From assembly GCA_001275005.1 (NCBI GenBank), contig JWZX01002298.1, forward strand, positions 1 to 26,014: a stretch of 26,014 nucleotides of DNA, written 5' to 3'. This document shows, one piece after another, positions 1 through 7,291 of the stretch. The notes under the pieces are model-generated. The model was not told the DNA's origin. It did no database searches and saw nothing but the letters and a program-made list of their open reading frames with translations. Origin of the DNA: Chrysochromulina tobinii (Eukaryota; Haptophyta; Prymnesiales; Chrysochromulinaceae). A program made the position numbers and the translations under genes. Each line of letters opens with the position of its first letter. Position 1 is the first letter of the stretch.

Positions 1-181
1 CCCCCAAGACCTGTGGGCACTGTGTCGCAACTACAGCGCACCTGTCGCGCAGACGTTTGCGCCAGCACCAGCATCTCCTCAGCCTCCAACCTCGCCAAGC
101 CTGCCGCCGGCACCCATGCATCAAACAACTTTCGGGCGGCGCCGGTGGACGGTGATCGACCAGGCAATAGGGGTGAGATAG
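1..181 (+). pseudogene. 3' fragment of a UBA-protein paralog, cut by window edge
   Basis: Bases 1-93 are essentially identical to 5252-5344 inside the intact UBA-protein gene. Reading frame 2 gives the same peptide (PQDLWALCRNYSAPVAQTF and on), then continues with a 12-base, in-frame length difference in the Pro-rich linker before reaching a stop at 179-181. A GGGTGAGA at about 171-178 could be a splice donor, so this may be an interior exon rather than a broken end. The UBA domain itself is not seen downstream. Either a truncated duplicate or the edge of a spliced paralog; the gene would extend left of the window. Confidence 0.5.
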
Positions 182-457
182 AGGTGATAACAAGCGAGAT
201 TGAGACTGAGTGTCTGAGTCGTGATGTGTCGTTCATGCACGGACTGGAGCCCCAGTGCCCCGACCGAGTACGTTACAACGTGTACGGTCAGCCGGTCCCG
301 CGCAACCCGCGGGTGCGCCCGTCAGGACGAGAGGCCCGGGTCCTTTGGGTCGCACACGCTGCGGGAGCAGAGCGTGGATAGTGTTTCTTCGGTGTTTTGT
401 CAATGACTCACCCGATTTCCCGCTATCCGTAGCCTGAAGCGATACGTATGTGGAATC
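182..457. other. no supported gene
   Basis: No recognisable domain. One plus frame stays open to a stop at 379-381 with a Pro/Arg-rich tail (roughly CPDRVRYNVYGQPVPRN), which could be a terminal exon of the partial gene at the window edge, but there is no homology to lean on. Confidence 0.3.
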
Positions 458-1190
458 TCACATCGCACCGCCGACGCCCATGAGCATATCGCGTTGGACG
501 TCTTCGGCACGCAGCTGGCCAGGCAACGCACGAAGCCCTCGGTTGAAGACGGTGTACGCCGACTCCTCACCTGCTTCTCGGTCCGAAAAGCCGAAGCGCC
601 ACACGAGGTACGTGGCGGTTGCAATTAGCCACGGGCCCAACAGTTCAGCGTAGCTCGCTGTAATCGAGAGCATCAACCACAAAGCCAGCCTCAACCATGA
701 GCCCAGTGGAACCTGATTGGCTGCATCGCGTACCACGGGTATTGCAGCGATGATGAGCCGCGGCACATCCCGCAACAGAATCGGCGCGCTTCGAGCGGTG
801 CTGTCCGCGCGAGCTCGCACGTGCTTCCGGCGCTCCTCCTCCTCGACAGCGTACCTCGAGTAACGCTGTGCAGCATGCGCGAGATGTGCGAATGGTAAAC
901 GATGTGCGAACGAGGCGCGGTACGGGTTCGTGCGTGGGCGCGTTCTTATGGCCACGTACCATGCTCCATGCTCGTAGCTCACAGCTCGGCAAGGTGGAGA
1001 CGAGGGTGGAGAATGCCGGCGCTGTGAGAACCTCGCCTTCGCAGCTGATGGTCGGCTTCAGGAGAGCAAGTTGCGTCGCAATTATTTGGTGCAGATGGCC
1101 GACAGTATCAGACGCCCTCGCTGTTATCAAGTGCTCCGAGCCATCGAATAACCTGACAGTTAGCGTGACACGGGTCGACGAAGCCGACAT
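458..1190 (-). CDS. ubiquitin-like / SAYSvFN-domain membrane protein, two exons
   Basis: Two overlapping minus-strand frames join through a GT-AG intron (959-866) to give 212 residues: exon 1 1190-960, exon 2 865-458. Exon 1 encodes a ubiquitin-like fold (about residues 8-76: a V-T-L-T-V-R-L-F-DG start, a DTVGHLHQIIATQ helix and a final strand ending ELRAW). Exon 2 carries a charged stretch, two hydrophobic segments (about 134-166) and the diagnostic SAYTVFN motif (179-185) followed by RGLRALPGQL, as in the SAYSvFN family, whose human member SAYSD1 is an ER membrane sensor of stalled, UFMylated ribosomes at the translocon. The start at 1190 is chosen because it immediately precedes the UBL fold; an in-frame ATG at 1235 is an alternative. 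The family assignment is firm; the ER quality-control role is inferred from the family. Confidence 0.85.
866..959 (-). other. 94-bp GT-AG intron in the UBL-SAYSvFN gene
   Basis: Donor GTACGT follows codon ATG of exon 1 and acceptor GCACAG precedes CGT of exon 2. Both boundaries are phase 0, and removal fuses the UBL frame to the SAYSvFN frame with no stop. The two domains lie in different frames, so splicing here is required. Confidence 0.75.
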
Positions 1191-1635
1191 CGCGAGGAGT
1201 TCCCACCACAGGGAGGGGTATGAAAACACCTGCATTTTTCCCACTCCGCCCTTTTTGCCGGCCTGTGTCTGTGTGATTTCTAACGCAAAGAGAAGAGCAA
1301 CCGAAATCGGAGCCCGTCACGGCGCCTCTTTTGCTCGTCGGGTACGATACGATTCACGATCAGTTTTTACCAATTGAGTGTCACGCCCTTATCAGCCAGT
1401 TTGCTCTTTCTGACTTTCCTAAGCCCACAGGCTTCTATTTCGGCCAAATCTACCGTGGCGTGCGCAAGGTACAAGTACTGTTCTAGCTTGCGCTAGCGCA
1501 GTAGCGATTCTCTTTAAAGGACCTAAGGAAGACTGCCACTTCGTATGAGGGACTGTGTCCAACAAAACACAAATGGCCTCTGACCTGGCTGCAAGCCGTC
1601 ATCCTTAAAGGCGCCGTCAACGGTACTATAGTGAG
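1191..1635. other. gene-poor upstream region
   Basis: Upstream of the UBL-SAYSvFN gene on the minus strand; presumably holds its promoter. I see no core-promoter motif I would stand behind. The left part of a minus-strand frame (1523-1700) of unknown meaning enters here from the adjoining repeat. Confidence 0.4.
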
Positions 1636-1708
1636 CAAGCTTACAGTGCTCAAGCGCGGCATAGAAGGCACCATGATGCTCAACCCGACGCCAACGGGCA
1701 GCTCTGCA

Positions 1709-2228
1709 TTGCCCTTTGTATAGATGTCGCGACAGTTTTTGCAACATTTGCCAGAAATGAAGACTGAAAAATGTCGTGTCGTGTCGCGATATTTGCCTAC
1801 AATCAGTGTGCCCCGTGCAAAAATGTCGTGTCGTGTCGCGATATTTGCCTACATTCAGTGTGTCCCGTGAACGGTGAAGATATCTCTACAGGTAACGACA
1901 CCGTAACGACACCAACCGTAACGGCCATGCGACCGCTTCACCCCCAACACAAAGAGTGGATATCGAGCCTCCTGATTGCGGCATCGACGGAGACGGCGGT
2001 GGACTCTCCGAAACTTTATTAGCCGGTGCCTCGTATGTCCCCCGCGCGCGAATCAGGCGCTGATTCTATTTTTGATTCATTGAGAAAACAAATGTCATGT
2101 CGTGTCGAGACACTTGCCTATGAATGTGTGTGTAAATGTCTATGTTGTGTCACGACATATGCCTAAGAAATTATGATATAAGACATAGACATTTGCCTAA
2201 AATTTCGCGACATCTATACAAAGGGCAA
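1709..2228. mobile_element. 520-bp non-autonomous TIR DNA transposon (MITE-like)
   Basis: The ends are a perfect 24-bp terminal inverted repeat (1709-1732 and 2205-2228, starting TTGCCCTTTGTATAGATGTC). It is flanked by an exact 8-bp direct repeat GCTCTGCA (1701-1708, 2229-2236). The inverted paralogous locus at about 6829-6836 has a single GCACTGCA and no insert, a related empty site. The inside has no transposase frame; it holds subterminal copies of a TGTCG-rich motif ending in TTGCC and a 52-bp tandem duplication. An 8-bp target duplication fits hAT-type, P-type or related superfamilies; the TIR sequence does not let me choose. Confidence 0.92.
1767..1870. repeat. 52-bp tandem duplication inside the transposon
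   Basis: Units 1767-1818 and 1819-1870 are nearly identical (AAAAATGTCGTGTCGTGTCG, then CGATATTTGCCTAC and a TCAGTGTG tail). Diverged versions of the TGTCG core recur at about 2094-2130, 2145-2165 and 2183-2200, so it is likely a subterminal binding-site array for a transposase supplied elsewhere. Confidence 0.8.
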
Positions 2229-2279
2229 GCTCTGCATGAGTACGTATGAGGGCTGTTCGTCCGCGGAATCTGTTTGTCC

Positions 2280-2307
2280 GCATGCTATCCTGCGCTGGAT
2301 AGCATGC
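2280..2307. repeat. 11-bp-stem hairpin (left copy)
   Basis: GCATGCTATCC (2280-2290), a 6-base loop, then its exact complement (2297-2307). It lies just 3' of the stop of the Pro-rich frame read on the minus strand. The same hairpin, with the loop inverted, occurs at 6753-6780. Confidence 0.85.
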
Positions 2308-2315
2308 TGGACTTA

Positions 2316-2534
2316 TTAACGCCAAAATGCATTTTGACGCACGAGCGGTGGTGGCCTATGATCCGCCTGTTGCAGACCTTGCTGCCAATTGGTTGTGCCG
2401 GTCGGCGCGGGTGGAGGAGGTGCTGCGAATGAAGCATACTGCTGCGCGAAGTAAGTCGGATGCATCGTCGAGGTCGGAGAGGAAGGATACGACGCGGTGA
2501 AGGGTTTTTCGGAAGCCCATTGCATCGTCGACAT
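2316..2534 (-). pseudogene. 72-residue Pro-rich frame, inverted copy
   Basis: Starts at ATG 2534 (MSTMQWASEKPF) and ends in QNAFWR before a TAA. It matches the frame at 6526-6744 with few replacements (for example T for A after KPF). Composition is rich in Pro, Ala, Ser and Gln with no catalytic motif. The SSPTS-M-P stretch resembles SSPTSVMAEPYG near the N terminus of the UBA protein at 4965-5807, so it may be a decayed N-terminal piece of that family. Probably not a functional gene. Confidence 0.45.
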
Positions 2535-2565
2535 TGGTGCGTCTTGAAGTGTCGGAGAGCAGCTT

Positions 2566-2759
2566 TGCCAGGACTGAACACAGGCGGGGATGGCAAGATC
2601 AGACAAAAGGATATGGAAGAGAAATACAAGGGCGCCAACATGGCCCCGATGATGCACGCGTTCGATGACCGCGGCAAGGGCGGCATCATCACGCTCGAGG
2701 AGTTCGAGGACGAAGGCGGGGGAGGGTTTGGCGTTGTACGCGTTTGCTTGCCGGAGTAG
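2566..2759 (+). pseudogene. EF-hand-pair-like remnant
   Basis: A plus frame directly beside the duplication boundary reads a first loop NTGGDGKIRQKD and a second loop DDRGKGGIITLE followed by EF, about 29 residues apart, then a Gly-rich tail and a stop. Spacing and hydrophobic positions suit an EF-hand pair, but the first loop lacks its leading Asp and the second has Arg and Lys at calcium-ligand positions 3 and 5, so calcium binding is unlikely. No start of its own is evident. It differs from the EF-hands at 12.1-13.3 kb. Most likely an exon remnant truncated by the rearrangement. Confidence 0.45.
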
Positions 2760-3140
2760 TCGAGCGAGTGCGCGCTTCTTCGGGGACGCTCACCTTTTAG
2801 GACTAGGGACCAAGTCAAGTCAAGTCAAGTCTATACATAAACAACAGACAACCATACGGAAGCCTATCGAAGGTGCCAGATCTTCACAGCCTTATATGTA
2901 AAAATAATTCGACACACGTTCACAAACTACATGTGGTAAAGGCCTACGGACGATGCGATGCCATGCCTGCTGGATGCGCGTCGTAATCGGCGGACGGTCG
3001 CGCCGGATATCTGGCGCAGTTCCGGCCCCGGACCGCCGAACCGCACGCGAGTGCCGAGTCGCGACTCTCTGAGCGCTCCGCCCTCTCGTCGCGTGTGGTG
3101 TGCTCTTCTAATACCGTCGGCCGTCAAGCCCCGTTGTCGC
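2760..3140. other. gene-free stretch, 3' side of the taxilin-like gene
   Basis: Contains a (CAAGT)n run and an AT-richer patch (2880-2940) that may include the 3' UTR and poly(A) signals of the minus-strand gene. No coding signal seen. Confidence 0.4.
2811..2831. repeat. (CAAGT)4 microsatellite
   Basis: Four perfect CAAGT units plus one base. The same pentamer recurs at 4390-4458 and 19025-19048, always between genes. Confidence 0.9.
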
Positions 3141-4316
3141 TCACGACTTCCAGAACTCCGGCGCCACTTCGGCCTGGTCGCGGAGTGAGTCGCAGAGTGC
3201 TTGCATGCGCTGCGTCTTCTCCTCGGCCTTCGCCAGAGCCTCAAGCTTGAGAGCCTCGAGACCCTTGCGAACCTTGAGCTCCTTGGAGTGCTCGGCCTTT
3301 AGGTCTTTGAGCTGTTTGACGATTGCCGCCGCCTGGCGCGCGATTTGCTGCGCCACACCCAGCGCCTGCACGCGCTCGCCGAAGCCCTCGCTTGCCGCCT
3401 TCGAATTCGAAGTGAAGTCGCGAAACTTGGCTGTGAACCCGGCGATCTGCTCGTTGACGACGACCTCCGAGTCGATGAGGCGCTGTTGCTCGGTCCTCAG
3501 TGTGTCGCTGTGCGCCTCGAGGGCGCTTACCGCCTCGTTGACGGCCGCCAAGTCGACCTCGAGAGCAGCGCGTCGCGCGGCGCCCTCGGCCGCCGTCTGC
3601 TTGAAGGCAGCCTCGTCGGCGTCGAAGGTGTCCGCCAGCCGGAGCAGCTTCTGCCGCAGCCGCTGGCTCTCAGCGTACGGATCGGGATCAGCCTCGGGGT
3701 CGGCCTCGGGCGCGGGCTCGGCACCCGCATCGGGCTCGGCCGCGGCTCCGCCTTGATCTGAAGCCGTTGAGGACGCGGCGACGCTCGGTGCGTCTGCCGC
3801 CACACTGGAGAGTGTCCCCACATAGGTGGCCACGGATGACGGCTGAGCAGCGCCGGTGTCGCTGCCGCCAACCTCGAAGGCAGCCACACGCTCGCGCATG
3901 TTGGATGCGAGGGCCTTGCGCAGCCTCTCGTCCTCGTGCAGCATGCGCACTCGCTCGTCGAGGATTTCCGCCTTGCGCTGGTGTAGCTGCGCATGCAGCG
4001 CCTCGAGCGTCGCAAGCGATGCCTCGGCCTTCCGCAGCGTCTTGGCCTCGTCGTCGACATGCGCCTGCGCTGCTGCTGCGCTCTTTGCGATGGAGCTCAT
4101 TGACTTGTAAGCCTTTTGCTCTTGTGCCTTGAGGGTTTCGATCGCTGTGATGACTGCCTCCTTTCGCTTGTCCCAGCCGCCCTTTATCGAAAGCGCAGCG
4201 GAGGCAAGTGACTTGCGCCGCGATAGGTCCCGATTAAGCGCTGCCTCTGCAGATGCAGAGAGCGGCAGTTTTGTCATCGCCGCGGACGTTGATTCGGATT
4301 CGCTTCGGTCGGTCAT
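3141..4316 (-). CDS. taxilin-like coiled-coil protein
   Basis: 391 residues read from ATG 4316; the frame stays open upstream into the CAAGT repeat but has no earlier ATG. Long heptad-rich, Ala/Glu/Lys/Arg segments (about residues 65-150 and 225-385) flank a low-complexity acidic Ala/Pro/Asp linker (about 150-220, with PEADPEADPDPYAE). The C-terminal part (FTAKFRDFTSNSKAASEGF, later KAEEKTQRMQALCDSLRDQ) resembles the end of taxilins, where a KFEEFQ-type stretch is followed by a long helix and an LC-x-LQ motif. Taxilins bind syntaxins and the nascent-chain complex in vesicle traffic. The coiled coil is certain; the taxilin label is a moderate-confidence match by eye, and another coiled-coil family is possible. 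Confidence 0.6.
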   Translation of the reverse strand: MTDRSESESTSAAMTKLPLSASAEAALNRDLSRRKSLASAALSIKGGWDKRKEAVITAIETLKAQEQKAYKSMSSIAKSAAAAQAHVDDEAKTLRKAEASLATLEALHAQLHQRKAEILDERVRMLHEDERLRKALASNMRERVAAFEVGGSDTGAAQPSSVATYVGTLSSVAADAPSVAASSTASDQGGAAAEPDAGAEPAPEADPEADPDPYAESQRLRQKLLRLADTFDADEAAFKQTAAEGAARRAALEVDLAAVNEAVSALEAHSDTLRTEQQRLIDSEVVVNEQIAGFTAKFRDFTSNSKAASEGFGERVQALGVAQQIARQAAAIVKQLKDLKAEHSKELKVRKGLEALKLEALAKAEEKTQRMQALCDSLRDQAEVAPEFWKS

Positions 4317-4964
4317 GTTTAGAGATGTCCAACGCAGCAGGCGGTCCTTCGCGTCGCCGATCCTGGACAGTCTGGGCCATGATGAGAACCAAGTCAAGTC
4401 AAGTTCAAGTCAATTCAAGTCAAGTCAAGTTCAAGTCAAGTCAAGTCAAGTCAAGTCAGAACCTTGCGTGAATGTGCGACATACTTTCGAGTCCTTTTGG
4501 ACTTAACGCCTACGCGCTCCTCCGCAACGACCGAGAAACACACTCACTCGTGCGCCAAACTCCATTGAATGCGAGCGCGAAGCATCTTGCGAGCGACCTC
4601 CACCGAGCGCGCTCTCATTTTTTCCCATATCTACCGAGCGCGCCCACCGACGACGATGATGGTGAGGCAGCCCTACACTTCCTTGCACTTCCCTGGGCTG
4701 GGCCTGTGGAGGGGAGCGCCCGCGGCGCCTGATCATGCCGGGTGCACGGCCGATCGCCGTTGCCACCTTGTCGGACTCCGCCCTCGCTCCTGGTAGCAAT
4801 TGCACTCCCCGCTGGTCCGTGAGCGCGCCTCACCCCAGTTCTTCGCGGACGGTCTCGTTGTGCAGAAGCCCACGTACGACAGCATCCCGGACCCATTCGG
4901 GCGCCGCTTTGGGTCCCCGAGTATCCGATCGTCATTCGCGTGCCCACCATGTCAAGCCGAAGCC
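4317..4964. other. divergent intergenic region between taxilin-like and UBA genes
   Basis: Separates head-to-head genes. Holds a long interrupted (CAAGT)n array close to the taxilin-like start and a GC-rich stretch before the UBA start. Frames through 4735-4960 in several phases are open but show no domain; a 5' exon of the UBA gene could hide here. Confidence 0.4.
4390..4458. repeat. interrupted (CAAGT)n array
   Basis: About 13 CAAGT units over 69 bases, with several one-base T insertions (CAAGTTCAAGT) and one CAATT variant. It begins 74 bases upstream of the taxilin-like ATG, so it probably lies in that gene's promoter or 5' UTR. Confidence 0.92.
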
Positions 4965-5807
4965 ATGGACGTCGAGACGTGCCCGCTGCATCAGGACTTC
5001 ATGAAGCCTATGGCTCCTCCTTCGTCCCCAACATCGGTGATGGCTGAGCCTTACGGATTGCCGCCGCCTCTTATGGCTACGACGTCGCCGTACGACATCA
5101 TGTCTCGAGAGCCACAGATCTTGACGCTGATTTCGCTGGTGGTGAGCGAGCTCACTTTCAATCCTCGAGGAGATCCAGCCACTATCATCAACACGCGCCT
5201 GCAGCAGCTTGCGCAAGTCGACCCGCAACTCGTGCAGTTCATCATGCAGCACCCCCAAGACCTGTGGGCACTGTGTCGCAACTACAGCGCACCTGTCGCG
5301 CAGACGTTTGCGCCAGCACCAGCATCTCCTCAGCCTCCACCCACGCTGGCACCCATGAGCGCGTCGTTCAGCATTCGGGGTGAGAGCCATGTCGCAGCGG
5401 GCCTCCACGCCCGCCGGCAACTGGGCTTTTCTGGCCAGGCGCCACCAGCCGTCAACTGCCACCCGGGACGGCCCATCCAGGAGGAGCGAAATGCTCCGGG
5501 CACCGAGCCCCAGCGGTACAGCAGCCCAGAAGCGGTGCAGGTCGTCACCGCGACGGGCAGCCCGCGGCAGCTTGCTGTGCAGCAGCTCGTCAACGCGACC
5601 GGCAGCCCGTGGCAGTTCTGCGCGCGGGCCCTCGAGAAATGCGGCAACGACCCGCAGCGGGCGCTCGACTGGATAGTCCAGAACAGGCAGCGCCTCATCG
5701 CCCACTGCAACTCGTGCATAGACCCGGCGTGCCAGACATGCCAGAAGGTGCGCGCGTTTCTTGCGCAGCAGCAGGAACAGCAGCAGCAGCAGCAGCAGCG
5801 GCCATAG
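4965..5807 (+). CDS. UBA-domain protein with Pro-rich linker and poly-Gln tail
   Basis: 280 residues from ATG 4965, which sits in a strong eukaryotic start context (AGCCATGG); the frame is open further 5' but without an earlier ATG. N-terminal region is Pro/Met-rich; about residues 45-105 form a helical segment (ILTLISLVVSELTF and QLAQVDPQLVQFIMQHPQ) that recalls STI1-like or heat-shock-chaperonin-binding motifs but is too weak to name. Residues about 205-245 are a UBA domain (ATGSPWQFCARALEKCGND, then PQRALDWIV), preceded by a partial repeat of the same VxATGSPxQ motif. A Cys pair cluster (CNSCIDPACQTCQ) and a Gln run end the protein. UBA domains bind ubiquitin, so an adaptor role is inferred. 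Fragments of close relatives lie at 1-181 and 6361-7060. Confidence 0.7.
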   Translation: MDVETCPLHQDFMKPMAPPSSPTSVMAEPYGLPPPLMATTSPYDIMSREPQILTLISLVVSELTFNPRGDPATIINTRLQQLAQVDPQLVQFIMQHPQDLWALCRNYSAPVAQTFAPAPASPQPPPTLAPMSASFSIRGESHVAAGLHARRQLGFSGQAPPAVNCHPGRPIQEERNAPGTEPQRYSSPEAVQVVTATGSPRQLAVQQLVNATGSPWQFCARALEKCGNDPQRALDWIVQNRQRLIAHCNSCIDPACQTCQKVRAFLAQQQEQQQQQQQRP

Positions 5808-6360
5808 AAGAAGTAGCCTGCGCTGACTGGCGGTCGAGCAGGGGCGTGGGCGGGGTGCGGCCAGCTTTGCTCGCTGGAGGTGAAGGTCCAACAAGCTTGC
5901 GAAGGACGATCACACGTGCTCGACCTTCAGCGAACCGGCGACGTACATCTCGCGCGCCAAGGCCACAAAAAAGCCGAACCAGTACGCCTTTGTCGTTGCC
6001 GGGCGCATGTGCGTGTGTGATGGTTCCGAACAAGTTACATGTACAGGGGGCGTCGGGTCGGCTCGGAGAGCGATACGAGCTACAGCGGTGGATACACTTA
6101 TGTTCGGTGTATCGCAGTGCCTCGCGTGCGGGCTGAGGTCGTTATGCGGTTGACATCAGATGGCGTTCGTTTTGCACACGGCGAGCGCCCAACCGACTAA
6201 TAAGACAGGACGCGCATCAACTGACGGAACGCATCAACTGCTTGGAGCCCGAACGGAACGACGAATCTGGGATTATGAACAATCAACATGTTTGCGGACG
6301 GTCGCGTTGCGTGCAAAACCCCTCAATTACGACCAATCTGAAGCCCACCGTGTTTAGTCG
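5808..6360. other. intergenic; one unexplained open frame
   Basis: Frame 1 is open from 5884 to a stop at 6151-6153 (89 codons) and reads with coding-like composition, for example SNKLAKDDHTCSTFSEPATY and later YAFVVAGRMCVCDGSEQVTC. It lacks an ATG upstream of the Cys-rich part, so it would have to be an internal or terminal exon entered by splicing (candidate AG near 5883-5886). I recognise no family. Confidence 0.3.
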
Positions 6361-6744
6361 ATGCCATGGGAGGTCGAGATGCACCCGCTCCTTCAGGACA
6401 AGTTTTCCGGGATTCGTCAACACCGAAAAGTGCGAAAAAGATGCGAGCGTGTCGGTCCGGTCCTCTCACTTTGCGAGCGGAGCTTTTTAGCGAGCCCTTG
6501 GCAAGCCTCTTCTCAAGCCGCACCGATGTCGACGATGCAATGGGCTTCCGAAAAACCCTTTGCCGCGTCGTATCCTTCCTCTCCGACCTCGACGATGCAT
6601 CCGACTTACTTCGCGCAGCAGTATGCTTCATTCGCAGCACCTCCTCCACCCGCGCCGACCGGCACAACCAATTGGCAGCAAGGTCTGCAACAGGCGGATC
6701 ATAGGCCACCACCGCTCGTGCGTCAAAATGCATTTTGGCGTTAA
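6361..6744 (+). pseudogene. Pro-rich frame, plus-strand copy of the duplicated segment
   Basis: Opens with an ATG at 6361; from ATG 6526 it matches the inverted copy at 2534-2316 up to the shared stop. The 5' part (6361-6510) is unique to this copy. Together with the UBA-gene 3' fragment just downstream in the same orientation, this could be the N-terminal half of a decayed UBA-family gene (compare SSPTSTM here with SSPTSVM in the intact protein). No functional motif; expression is doubtful. Confidence 0.45.
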
Positions 6745-6898
6745 TAAGTCCAGCATGCTATCCAGCGCAGGATAGCATGCGGACAAACAAATTCCGCGGA
6801 CGAACAGCCCTCATACGTACTCATGCAGTGCTGCCTGTTTGGCGTTGTCGGGTTGAGCATCATGGTGCCTTCTATGCCGCGCTTGAGGACAGCAAGAG
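6511..6898 (+). repeat. right copy of the inverted segmental duplication (empty-site copy)
   Basis: Inverted match to 1636-2550 minus the transposon. It preserves the uninterrupted junction: CATACGTACTCAT, then GCAGTGC, then the stretch shared with 1636-1700. This is the pre-insertion state of the locus. Confidence 0.85.
6753..6780. repeat. 11-bp-stem hairpin (right copy)
   Basis: GCATGCTATCC (6753-6763), loop AGCGCA, and its exact complement (6770-6780), nine bases past the stop of the Pro-rich frame. The stem is unchanged in both copies of the duplication. Confidence 0.85.
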
Positions 6899-7060
6899 CT
6901 GGATGAGCGCGATGCTTTCCTAATCGCCCAATGCCACTCGTGCGTAAACCCGGCGTGATACTACGACGTGCCAGAAGGTTCGCGCGCGGTTCTCGCGCAG
7001 CTGCACCACGATGGGTCGGCCGGCAGTGTCCTCTGCACCAGGTGCCAGGAACAGTAGCCG
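6896..7060 (+). pseudogene. degenerate 3' end of a UBA-protein gene
   Basis: Aligns by eye with 5665-5785 of the intact UBA gene: the stretch coding for CNSC, PACQTCQKVRA and the Gln-rich end is recognisable at 6925-7020 and the trailing CAGGAACAG at about 7046-7054, but the frame is broken by substitutions (in-frame stops) and small insertions. Same strand as the intact gene, which lies 1.1 kb upstream. Confidence 0.6.
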
Positions 7061-7075
7061 TGCGACTGACTGACA

Positions 7076-7115
7076 GTTGAGAATTATCAACCTAGGTTGA
7101 GAATCACCAACCTAT
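7076..7115. repeat. 20-bp tandem repeat, two units, in the BRF1 3' flank
   Basis: GTTGAGAATTATCAACCTAG (7076-7095) is followed by a copy with three changes (7096-7115). The junction forms the palindrome CAACCTAGGTTG. The rest of 7061-7291 shows nothing else. Confidence 0.75.
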
Positions 7116-7291
7116 TTTAAAACGCTTAAACTTACGCAACACGCTCGGCCTTCGAACCGCTGCGGCGGGCAGAGGGCCGAATCGCACTAGGCAACCGCGG
7201 TCCCATTTGCACGGATGATGCGTGGAGCTCTCCATCCAAATGCTCGTGCCAAAGGCAAAGGTGCTCGCGTTGCCGTCCGAACGACAACGTG

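Larger units (their letters stand above)
1636..2550 (-). repeat. left copy of an inverted segmental duplication, interrupted by a transposon
   Basis: The reverse complement of 2550-2229 matches 6511-6836, and the reverse complement of 1708-1636 continues the match to about 6898. The copies share a 72-73-codon Pro-rich reading frame, a stem-loop and about 60 bases ending near GCCGCGCTTGAG. The only large difference is the 520-bp element (1709-2228) plus its 8-bp target duplication, present in the left copy alone. Base identity is high by eye, with scattered substitutions. Confidence 0.85.

Noticed and set aside
1523-1700. Minus-strand frame with VEHHGAFYAALE
   Set aside because: Coding-like wording is partly shared with 6856-6890, but the copies part soon after, the upstream half lies in the transposon, and no family is recognisable; kept only as part of the duplication.
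4932-5894. 320-codon minus-strand open frame with Leu runs
   Set aside because: Antisense to the UBA gene; the Leu run is the poly-Gln codon tract read backwards.
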